NCBI RefSeq assembly: GCF_007954505.1
Contig: NZ_CP042412.1
Span: 1,240,001-1,304,000 of the forward strand
Reading direction: 5' to 3'
DNA length: 64,000 nt
Source: Microbacterium sp. CBA3102
GTDB taxonomy: Bacteria > Actinomycetota > Actinomycetes > Actinomycetales > Microbacteriaceae
The translations under genes were made by a program, and so were the position numbers. Numbering within the stretch: position 1 is the stretch's first letter; each line of letters opens with the position of its first letter. Positions 57,568 to 64,000 of the stretch are shown here, piece after piece. The notes below the pieces were generated by a model. The model worked only from the letters and a program-made list of their open reading frames with translations, was not told the origin of the DNA and did no database searches.

Positions 57568-58920
57568 ATGAGGATCACGCGCCGCACTCTGCTCCTCGGC
57601 GCCGGAGCCGGCGTCGCCTCGGTGCTTCTCGCATCCTGCACCCCGGAACCCGCGCCGACCCCCACGCCCACCCGGACGCGCGAGCCCGAGCCGCCGCCCG
57701 GTGTCCCCGCGCCGGCCGGCAGCATCCGCAGCACCTGGACGAGTGACCCGTTCTCCCTCGGCGCCGCCAGCTTCACGCCCGTCGGCGTCCTCGCCGGCAC
57801 CCGTCTCGCGCTGGCGAAGCCCGTCGACGATCGGCTGTTCTTCGCAGGCGAGGCGACCGACGAAGACGCCCCCGGAACGGTACGCGGTGCCATCGCCTCG
57901 GGCGCGCGCGCCGCAGAGGAGCTCCTGATCCCGGCGACATCGGGGGAACGCGTCGCCGTGGTCGGTGCGGGCCTCGCCGGTGCGACCGCGGCCGCCCTGC
58001 TCGCGGGCGGCGGGATGCAGGTGACGGTCTTCGAGGCGAGGGACCGCGTCGGTGGACGGGTGTCCTCCCGCGTCGACGACTCCTGGCCGGTGCCCGTGCA
58101 GCTCGGTGCCTGGCTGTTCGGCGCGGACGATGCCGAGGTGCTCGACCGGCTGAGCGGCGGGGAGGTCGGCATCGTCGATCTGGCCGGTGATCTCTGGCGC
58201 ACCCCCGACGGCGACATCGACCCGGTCGACCCCGAGCCGTTCGAGGCCGCCATGGTGGCGTCGCAAGCTGCTCCGGAGGACTCGTCGGTGGCCGATGCCC
58301 TGACCGCGGCGGGCATCGACCCCGCCGATCCTGGCACCGCCGCTCTCCTCGCGCTCCTCGCCTCGCGCAGTGGTGCCGGTGCCGATGAGCTCTCCAGCTG
58401 GTTCGCCCCGCCGCTGCCCACCGGGGATCTGACCGCGGCGCGCGACGACCTCACCCCGTTCGTCGAACAGGCGCTCGACGGCGTGCGGGTGGGGCTCAAC
58501 TCCCCGGTCGCCCGCCTCGCCTACGACGACACGGGCGTGAGCGTGCGCCTCGGAACGGGGGAGGCGCTGTCCTTCGACCGGGTGCTCGTGACGGTGCCGC
58601 TCGGGGTGCTGCAGGACCGCAGCATCGAGTTCGATCCCCCGCTGCCGTTCTCCAACCGAGGCGCGGTCTCCGCCCTCGGCATGGGGGCGATCGAGACCGT
58701 GTGGCTGCGATGGGACGAGCCCTTCTGGGACAACGACGAGGCGATCTGGCACGCCGTGGGCGCTGACGTCGCGATCCCGACCTGGATCAATCTGCGTGCG
58801 GCGACCGGCGAGAACGTGCTCGTCGGGATCGTCGGAGGCCCGGCCGCCGTGGAGTTCGCGGAGCTCGACGAAGACGCCGCCCTCGACGCGGCTCTCGCCT
58901 CGCTCGCGCTCTACACCTGA
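57568..58920 (+). CDS. Flavin amine oxidase-like lipoprotein with circularly permuted FAD domain
   Basis: A 450-residue protein. An N-terminal twin-arginine-like signal (RITRRTLLLGAGAG) ends in a lipobox LASC (C24), followed by a Pro/Thr linker. Then comes a segment that normally ends amine oxidases: TWTSDPFSLGAASF (56-69), RLFFAGEATD (89-98) and GTVRGAIASGARAAEEL (103-119). Only after that does the usual N-terminal dinucleotide motif appear, VAVVGAGLAGATAAALL (129-145), with FEARDRVGGR (155-164). The chain stops after DAALASLALYT, exactly where the displaced segment would follow. The order is therefore permuted, but no core part seems missing. It probably oxidises an amine outside the membrane; the substrate is unknown. 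Confidence 0.85.
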   Translation: MRITRRTLLLGAGAGVASVLLASCTPEPAPTPTPTRTREPEPPPGVPAPAGSIRSTWTSDPFSLGAASFTPVGVLAGTRLALAKPVDDRLFFAGEATDEDAPGTVRGAIASGARAAEELLIPATSGERVAVVGAGLAGATAAALLAGGGMQVTVFEARDRVGGRVSSRVDDSWPVPVQLGAWLFGADDAEVLDRLSGGEVGIVDLAGDLWRTPDGDIDPVDPEPFEAAMVASQAAPEDSSVADALTAAGIDPADPGTAALLALLASRSGAGADELSSWFAPPLPTGDLTAARDDLTPFVEQALDGVRVGLNSPVARLAYDDTGVSVRLGTGEALSFDRVLVTVPLGVLQDRSIEFDPPLPFSNRGAVSALGMGAIETVWLRWDEPFWDNDEAIWHAVGADVAIPTWINLRAATGENVLVGIVGGPAAVEFAELDEDAALDAALASLALYT

Positions 58921-59669
58921 GCGACCTTCTCCCCGGCGGGCTCCGGCTCGGGCTGCGGCTCGGCGGAGGCGTCCTCCCCACCCTCGCGCAGCCGGTGGGG
59001 CAGAGGCATCCGGCTGATCAGCACGAGCACGGTGGCGACGGCCGCGAACGAACCCAGCGCGATCGCCGAGGAGATCACGAACTCGGCCGGTCCGCTCACC
59101 TGTCGCGGGTCGAGGAAGTAATACGGATACCACCCGATCATCGGTCCGCGGATCAACGTCGCGACGCCCCACACGACCGGATAGGCGAGTGACACCGGGA
59201 TCACCCGCCACGGCACGGTCCGGTGTCCGGGAGCCAGCGCCCAGGCCGCCACGGTCACCGCCGGCAGCCAGAAGTGCAGCACCTGATCGGACCACGGCAC
59301 ATCGATGCGGATCCCGCGGATGCCCGCCTGCCACACGAGGATCGCGAACACCAGCCCCGCCGTGATCGTCCAGGTCAGCACGAGGGCGAGAGCGACCGTG
59401 AGCCACCGGGGGTCCTTCGCACGGCGCAACGCGAGGATGCCGGCGACGGTGAGCAGCACCACGAACGCGATGTTCGACTGGTTGGTCAGGTACGCGAAGA
59501 AGTTCTGGCTCGCGACGGTGTTCGACGCCAACCCCCAGCTCAGCCGGTGGATGAGCGCCACGAGGCAGATGGCGGCGGCACTGAGGCGGAGCAGCCCGAA
59601 GACGGTACGCGCCTTCACCGCTGCGTCACCCGCCATTCCTTCATCCGCTGAGTCTACGGACCGGCTCAC
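58911..59669 (-). CDS. Pr6Pr-type six-helix membrane protein
   Basis: A 252-residue integral membrane protein with six hydrophobic helices. It shows the Pr6Pr (FAR-17a/AIG1-like) features: NFFAYLTNQSNIAFVVLLTVAG, DQVLHFWLPAVTVAAW and a YPYYFLDPRQVSG loop. The C-terminus is acidic and cytoplasmic. GTG 59669 overlaps the TetR stop as GTGA, so translation is coupled; an ATG at 59636 is a weaker alternative. Its end overlaps the end of the convergent amine oxidase gene by 10 bases. The function of the family in bacteria is unknown. Confidence 0.83.
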   Translation of the reverse strand: MSRSVDSADEGMAGDAAVKARTVFGLLRLSAAAICLVALIHRLSWGLASNTVASQNFFAYLTNQSNIAFVVLLTVAGILALRRAKDPRWLTVALALVLTWTITAGLVFAILVWQAGIRGIRIDVPWSDQVLHFWLPAVTVAAWALAPGHRTVPWRVIPVSLAYPVVWGVATLIRGPMIGWYPYYFLDPRQVSGPAEFVISSAIALGSFAAVATVLVLISRMPLPHRLREGGEDASAEPQPEPEPAGEKVAQV

Positions 59670-60229
59670 CGGATCATCGAGAGGAGGAGCCGTCCTGCCT
59701 CCTCGCGCGGGAGCGTGGCGAACATCGGCAGCTCCAGCACGTACCGTCCGAACAGGAAGCCGACGATCGCCACGGCCATCCGCCGTGCGTGCTCGCGCCC
59801 GAAGTCGGCCACGAGGGGTTCGAACACCGCCACCTGGATGTAGCCGCTGATCGACGCGGCGGAGTCATCCGCGGCGGCGAGACGCCGTGCGAGACCGACG
59901 AGCTGCACCCCGTGCTCCGGATGCTCCCAGACCGCGAGGATGCCGTGCGCCAGGCGCGAGAGGTCGACGGGGCCGTGACCGTCTCGTCCGCGGGCGAGCG
60001 CGATCACATCATGCGGTGCTGCGCGCAGGGCGATCGCCGCGGCGACGAGGTCGTCCCGCGATCCGAAATGATAATTGACCAGGGTGTGGCTGACGCCGAC
60101 TTCCGCGGCCAGTCGACGGGACGAGATGGCCGCCAGATCACCTCGAACAACGTGCTTCTGCGCTGCCTCGAGCAGCCGAGCCCGTGCCGTCGACGATCCG
60201 CGCGGACGGCCCGGCGATTTATTGACCAT
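59666..60229 (-). CDS. TetR-family regulator
   Basis: A 187-residue TetR protein. HTH: LAAISSRRLAAEVGVSHTLVNYHFGSRDDLVAAAIAL. The helical C-terminal domain ends in EEAGRLLLSMIR. ATG 60229 is used because the upstream frame lies inside the divergent monooxygenase. Only 37 bases separate the two divergent starts, so one bound dimer could block both. It probably controls the FAD monooxygenase and, through coupling, the Pr6Pr gene. Confidence 0.88.
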   Translation of the reverse strand: MVNKSPGRPRGSSTARARLLEAAQKHVVRGDLAAISSRRLAAEVGVSHTLVNYHFGSRDDLVAAAIALRAAPHDVIALARGRDGHGPVDLSRLAHGILAVWEHPEHGVQLVGLARRLAAADDSAASISGYIQVAVFEPLVADFGREHARRMAVAIVGFLFGRYVLELPMFATLPREEAGRLLLSMIR

Positions 60230-60266
60230 TCTCGCATCGTCGCACGCGGAGCGGGACGCTGTCTGC

Positions 60267-61457
60267 ATGGACACGAGAAGCGACACCGATACCGACACCG
60301 TCATCGTCGGAGGTGGGCCCGCCGGGCTCATGCTCGGACTGCTGCTCGCGCGTCGCGGGCTCCGGGTCACCGTGATCGAGAAGCATGCCGACTTCCTCCG
60401 CGACTTCCGGGGCGACACGATCCACCCCTCCACTCAGGAGCTGTTGGGCGAGCTCGGACTGCTCGACGACTTCCTCGCGCGCCCCCACGCCGATATGTCG
60501 GAGGTCACGCTCAGCTGGCACGGCACCGAACTGACCCTGGCCGACTTCTCACACCTGCCGACGGCGAGGAAGGTGATGACGTTCATGCCGCAGTGGGACT
60601 TCCTCGACCTGCTGGCCTCGTCTGCGGAAGAGTTCCCGGGGTTCCGCCTGCTGCGTTCGACCCGCATCCAGGACGTCGTGCGCGAGGAGGGGCGGATCGT
60701 CGGGGTCACCGGAACCGGGCCGGACGGACCGGTCGACATCCGTGCACACCTCGTCGTCGATGCGTCGGGACGTGACTCCGAGCTCCGTACCGCTGCCGGG
60801 CTTTCACCGGTCGGGGTGGCCGCGTCGATGGATGTCCTGTGGTTCAGGCTGCCGAAGGACGGCGACGAGGTGTACCCGTTCATCCAGGCCGGCGCGGGCA
60901 TGGCCATCACGATCGACCGCGGGGACTTCTTCCAGATCGCGCACGTGATCCCCGCAGGTGCCTGGACGGGCTCCGAAGACGACCTGCATCGGATGAACGA
61001 GCGCCTGCGCCGCATCTCGCCTCGCCTCGGCGCCGCGGCCGCGCACCTCCGTCCGGCCGACGTGCACCTTCTGCGTGTGCGCCTGGAGCGGCTGCGTCGG
61101 TGGCACGTCGACGGGCTCCTGTGCATCGGCGACTCTGCGCACGCCATGTCTCCCGCGGGAGGCGTGGGGATCAACCTGGCCATCCAGGACGCGGTGGCCG
61201 CCGATCGCATCCTCGGGCCGGTGCTGAGTACCCGTGTGCCGCAGCGTGCCGACCTCCGCCGGGTCGAGCGTCGTCGCGTCTGGCCGGTGATCGTGACCCA
61301 GGCGATCCAGCGACGACTGCAGGGTCCTCTCCTCGCGTCGGGCGCCGCGGACGCACCTCTGCCCTTCCCGTTGCGGATGCTGCGGGATCACCCTCGCCTG
61401 TCCCGGATCACCGGGCGCTTCGTCGGGATCGGAGCGCGCCCCGAATACCTCCGGTGA
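60267..61457 (+). CDS. FAD-dependent aromatic-type monooxygenase
   Basis: A 396-residue class A flavoprotein monooxygenase. FAD motifs: DTVIVGGGPAGLMLGLLLARRGLRVTVIEKH (GxGxxG), the second segment VVDASGRDSELR (DG-like), and GLLCIGDSAHAMSPAGGVGINLAIQDAVA (GD motif). Members hydroxylate or epoxidise aromatic compounds using NAD(P)H and oxygen. The chain lacks the thioredoxin-like C-terminal domain of the phenol hydroxylase branch. The adjacent, divergent TetR gene suggests an inducible catabolic or detoxifying role, such as antibiotic modification; the substrate cannot be told. Confidence 0.87.
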   Translation: MDTRSDTDTDTVIVGGGPAGLMLGLLLARRGLRVTVIEKHADFLRDFRGDTIHPSTQELLGELGLLDDFLARPHADMSEVTLSWHGTELTLADFSHLPTARKVMTFMPQWDFLDLLASSAEEFPGFRLLRSTRIQDVVREEGRIVGVTGTGPDGPVDIRAHLVVDASGRDSELRTAAGLSPVGVAASMDVLWFRLPKDGDEVYPFIQAGAGMAITIDRGDFFQIAHVIPAGAWTGSEDDLHRMNERLRRISPRLGAAAAHLRPADVHLLRVRLERLRRWHVDGLLCIGDSAHAMSPAGGVGINLAIQDAVAADRILGPVLSTRVPQRADLRRVERRRVWPVIVTQAIQRRLQGPLLASGAADAPLPFPLRMLRDHPRLSRITGRFVGIGARPEYLR

Positions 61458-61472
61458 CCCCGGTGGTGCGCG

Positions 61473-62225
61473 TCAGATCAGCCGACGGAGAGCCTCTTCG
61501 AGGGAGACGCCCTGCGCGTCCGCGCGGTCGCGCAATCGGGCGTGCTCGTCCGAGGTGAGCGGGATGCGCAGTTCGATCGGGTCGTCCTCGGGCGCGTTCG
61601 TGGAGCCCGGATCGTCGAGTCCGTCGAGCAGGTCCGAGGTCTCGGCCCACAACGGCTCCGCGAGCGTGGTCGATGGCACGGCGGCCACCGGGGCGGAGCC
61701 CGTCGCAGGAACGGAGGCCGCCACAGGAGCGGATGCGGCGACGGCGGCACCGGCACCGGTGGCCCGCGTGAAGCCCGGACCTCGACGCGGCTCCTCCCCG
61801 GCCTGGTATGCCTTCGCGGCCGCGTTCGCACGCTCGTCGGCTGCCTCGTTCAGAGGGTGTCCGGCGTGGCCTTTGACCCAGGAGAACTCGACGTCACGCC
61901 CACGGATCGCCTCGTCGATGCCCTCCAGCAGGTCGCGGTTGAGCACGGGCCCGCCGTCGGACTTCCGCCAGCCCTTGCGCTTCCACCCCGGCATCCACTT
62001 GGTCACGGAGTCGATCACGTAGCGGCTGTCGCATTCGATCAGCAGCTTCTCGTCGGTGCCCGCCGTCGCACGCAGCAGCTCCAGCACCGCCCGCAACTCG
62101 CCCTGATTGTTGGTGCCGTGCGGGGAGCCGCCCGCCGCCCAGTTCGCGTCGTCGATGTACCAGGCCCAGCCGTTGGGGCCGGGGTTGCCCAGGGCGGAGC
62201 CGTCTGCGGCGGCGGTGATCGTCAT
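61473..62225 (-). CDS. rnhA: Ribonuclease HI with C-terminal ribbon-helix-helix-like tail
   Basis: A 250-residue protein. Residues 1-145 are RNase HI with the four catalytic acids: D8 (DGSALGNPGP), E43 (NNQGELRAV), D66 (ECDSRYV) and D130 (NEAADERANA), plus the basic handle WKRKGWRKSDGG. It degrades RNA in RNA-DNA hybrids. An Ala/Val/Pro-rich linker follows (about 150-195). The last 35 residues (IELRIPLTSDEHARLRDRADAQGVSLEEALRRLI) have the strand-helix-helix pattern of CopG-type DNA-binding domains. Such an extension is not part of standard RNase HI. Confidence 0.9.
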   Translation of the reverse strand: MTITAAADGSALGNPGPNGWAWYIDDANWAAGGSPHGTNNQGELRAVLELLRATAGTDEKLLIECDSRYVIDSVTKWMPGWKRKGWRKSDGGPVLNRDLLEGIDEAIRGRDVEFSWVKGHAGHPLNEAADERANAAAKAYQAGEEPRRGPGFTRATGAGAAVAASAPVAASVPATGSAPVAAVPSTTLAEPLWAETSDLLDGLDDPGSTNAPEDDPIELRIPLTSDEHARLRDRADAQGVSLEEALRRLI

Positions 62226-62304
62226 CCCTCCACCGTAATGCGGTCACCGGGTGCGCGATCGCCGCGCACTCGCGTCCTCCGTGCGCGCCGCCTAGGGTGG
62301 ACGG

Positions 62305-63390
62305 ATGTCTTCCGGCACCGAATGGGAATCCTTGGTCGGCACGGCCGTGGTGATCGCGATCGCGGTCCTCGCCACCGTCGCCGTTCTCGTACTGCTGCGT
62401 CTGGTGGCCGCGCTCGTGAGTCGCCGTCTGCCGTGGGTGCGTGATTTCGCGCGCAGGGTGCGCAACGCCACGACGGCCACGGCGCTGGTCGTCGCGGTGT
62501 GGATCGCGATGTCGCTCACGGCGCCGGCCGAGCAGGGATGGTGGCCGGCGGTCTCGCGACTGTTCCTGATCTCCACCATCCTGTTCGGGTCCTGGCTGTT
62601 CGCCGCGGCGATCTCCTTCGGTTTCGAACGGCTCATCGAGCGCGAGGAGACCGTCCTGGTCGGTCCGGAGGCACGACGTCGGCGCACGCAGTTGCTCGTC
62701 ATCCATCGGCTCGTGCTGGTGTCGATCGCCGTCCTGGCCCTGGGTACCGTGCTGTTCACCTTCCCCGAGATGCGGGCCGTGGGCACGAGCCTCCTCGCGT
62801 CGGCGGGTATCGCGAGCATCATCGCCGGCCTCGCGGCGCAGTCGATCCTCGGCAACCTCATCGCCGGGATACAGGTGGCCTTCACAGACGCGATCCGCGT
62901 GGGCGACGTCGTCGTGGTCGAAGGCGAGTGGGGACGGGTCGGCGAGATCAACCTGTCGTACGTGGTCGTCTACATCTGGGATGAGCGACGCCTCGTCGTG
63001 CCGTGCAGCTACTTCACCTCGACGCCGATCGAGACGTGGACGCGCAGGTCGGACAAGATCCTCGGCACCGTCTACCTGGATCTGGACTGGCGCGTGCCGA
63101 TGGACGCACTGCGCGCGGAGTTCACCCGCATCGTCGAAGCCTCGCCCGCCTGGGACGGGCGCTCGTCGAGCGCACTGGTGACGGATGCACAGGGCGGGTA
63201 CGTCACCGTCCGGTTGGTGATGTCGGCGAAGGACTCCGACGACCAGTGGACGATCCGCTGCGAGGTGCGGGAGAAGATGATGAGCTGGTTGCAGCGGGAG
63301 TACCCGGACGCCCTCCCGCGCACCCGGGTGGAGTTCGGACCTCAGTCGGACTCGGCGTCCGCGTCGTCGACGGGCTCCTCCGCCTCGTAG
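62305..63390 (+). CDS. MscS-family mechanosensitive channel
   Basis: A 361-residue protein with N-terminal membrane helices (about 10-35, 60-75 and 85-105, then 135-150) and the pore helix with GTSLLASAGIASIIAGLAAQSILGNLIAGIQVAF. The MscS beta domain follows: DAIRVGDVVVVEGEWGRVGEINLSYVVVYIWDERRLVVPCSYFTSTPIETW. The C-terminal alpha/beta domain is present and ends in a Ser/Ala tail. It releases osmolytes on hypo-osmotic shock. It fits with the BCCT, Ehu and Kdp systems as osmotic balance functions, though not in an operon with them. Confidence 0.9.
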   Translation: MSSGTEWESLVGTAVVIAIAVLATVAVLVLLRLVAALVSRRLPWVRDFARRVRNATTATALVVAVWIAMSLTAPAEQGWWPAVSRLFLISTILFGSWLFAAAISFGFERLIEREETVLVGPEARRRRTQLLVIHRLVLVSIAVLALGTVLFTFPEMRAVGTSLLASAGIASIIAGLAAQSILGNLIAGIQVAFTDAIRVGDVVVVEGEWGRVGEINLSYVVVYIWDERRLVVPCSYFTSTPIETWTRRSDKILGTVYLDLDWRVPMDALRAEFTRIVEASPAWDGRSSSALVTDAQGGYVTVRLVMSAKDSDDQWTIRCEVREKMMSWLQREYPDALPRTRVEFGPQSDSASASSTGSSAS

Positions 63391-63593
63391 TCGCCCACGG
63401 TCTCCGCCGCCGGCTCCGCGATCGGGAAGACGATCGAGCTGACCTCGGTCGTCGCCCCGAAGCCGAGGCCGAGCGAGAGGGGGTCGACGGCGGGTTCCTC
63501 GCCGAGCACCTCGGCCTCGGAGCGCTTGACGGGCTCGGAGGGCAGTGCCCAGGGGCTCTGTTCTTCTTCCGGCTTCTGCTGGAACATTCCCAT
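63342..63593 (-). CDS. Small acidic protein, unknown
   Basis: An 83-residue acidic, low-complexity protein (PEEEQSPWALPSEPVKRSEAEVLGEEPAVDP, ending in DYEAEEPVDDADAESD). No domain is recognised and it is probably disordered. It overlaps the 3' end of the convergent MscS-type gene by 49 bases. No clear ribosome site precedes the ATG. Its third-position GC is high, which supports coding, but the overlap means the call is not secure. Confidence 0.5.
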   Translation of the reverse strand: MGMFQQKPEEEQSPWALPSEPVKRSEAEVLGEEPAVDPLSLGLGFGATTEVSSIVFPIAEPAAETVGDYEAEEPVDDADAESD

Positions 63594-63689
63594 GGGTCCA
63601 TTGTGAACCCACGCCTCGACGCGGAGGCCGGATTCACACGGAATTGATCGGACGCCGGGGCCGGTGCGCCGGGACTGGTTCGCCGGGGG

Positions 63690-63968
63690 TCAGCCCTTCG
63701 CGGCCGCCGCCTGCCGGACCGCCTCGACGAGCGCGCGCCAGGGTCCGTCGAGCGCGGAGTCGGGCAGCTCACGCTCGCGGCGTTCGACCGGAGTCCGGGC
63801 GCGGATGCGCCAGACGAAGCGGTCGGCACCCGTGTCGGTCGGTGCCTCCTGCTCCCAGGGGCACCGGTCGATCAGGTCGATCCATTCGCCGGCGTCGTCG
63901 GGTCCTGCTTCCACCTGCCACCGGCGACGGATGCCGGCGATGCCGCCCGTGCGGACGACGGCGATCAC
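63690..63968 (-). CDS. Emfourin-like protease inhibitor candidate
   Basis: A 92-residue protein beginning MIAVVRTGGIAGIRRRWQVEA. The RSGGxAGIxRR pattern and the closing helix (WRALVEAVRQAAAAKG) resemble emfourin, the small inhibitor of M4 (protealysin-type) metalloproteases. Emfourin genes usually follow the protease gene. An open frame ending in a TGA (complement of 63979-63981) enters from the right edge on the same strand and could be that protease, but too little is visible. The start is GTG 63968 without a clear ribosome site. Confidence 0.6.
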   Translation of the reverse strand: MIAVVRTGGIAGIRRRWQVEAGPDDAGEWIDLIDRCPWEQEAPTDTGADRFVWRIRARTPVERRERELPDSALDGPWRALVEAVRQAAAAKG

Positions 63969-64000
63969 GATCGGTGCGTCAGTCGCGGGAGGAGGCTCGC

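Noticed and set aside
1..64000. tRNA, rRNA or riboswitch genes
   Set aside because: No T-loop GGTTCGAATCC-type motif with matching arms and no rRNA-like block was seen by eye; GGTTCGAGAATC at 26565 is part of an operator dyad.

Overview
The window is high-GC DNA with actinobacterial habits: GTG/TTG starts, dense 4-base start/stop overlaps (ATGA, GTGA), leaderless or near-leaderless regulator genes, and many TetR/ArsR/MarR/MerR/PadR genes divergent from their targets. A DUF7882-type protein typical of Microbacteriaceae (42521-42847), a DUF222/HNH protein and an MTES_1575-type nuclease domain (a family named after a Microbacterium testaceum gene) point to a Microbacterium-like chromosome. No plasmid, phage or transposase gene was seen.

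Layout. 1-2086: small membrane protein, then a divergent SDR oxidoreductase/TetR pair. 2203-24632: a defence island of about 22 kb. It holds a NACHT NTPase with a nuclease-like N-terminus; a MerR/DUF4188 pair; a membrane-anchored coiled-coil protein; a three-gene operon of MmeI-like methyltransferase, SF2 helicase and GIY-YIG nuclease; an orphan helicase-tail ORF; an HNH nuclease; a DEDDh exonuclease-BRCT protein; and a minus-strand operon of a coiled-coil protein, a DUF262/HNH protein and a 2164-residue Hhe-like helicase-nuclease. 24785-29090: two MFS exporters, each with its own regulator (ArsR, TetR) and visible operators. 29314-32047: DUF2520 Rossmann protein, panC and panB in one overlapping operon (pantothenate synthesis). 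32272-42847: DUF222/HNH protein, a 14-bp minisatellite, PadR regulator, UbiB-family kinase, BCCT transporter, NAD(P)-binding DUF2867 protein, SRPBCC/ArsR pair, two MarR regulators and small proteins.

42997-47921: SDR, GntR/FCD regulator and an ehuBCDA-type ABC importer (ectoine or a related solute). 48167-56002: a complete kdp high-affinity K+ operon with two single-helix mini-proteins ahead of kdpA, followed by kdpB, kdpC, kdpD and kdpE. 56043-63968: ArsR/SRPBCC pair with an apparently leaderless promoter-operator, a structured inverted repeat, a flavin amine oxidase whose C-terminal FAD motif lies before its N-terminal FAD motif (circular permutation), TetR/Pr6Pr/FAD-monooxygenase cluster, RNase HI with an added tail, an MscS-type channel and an emfourin-like inhibitor.

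The strongest candidates for undescribed biology are the MmeI-like MTase-helicase-GIY-YIG operon, in which the MTase appears to have lost its own nuclease acid; the coiled-coil/DUF262/Hhe operon; and the permuted amine oxidase.
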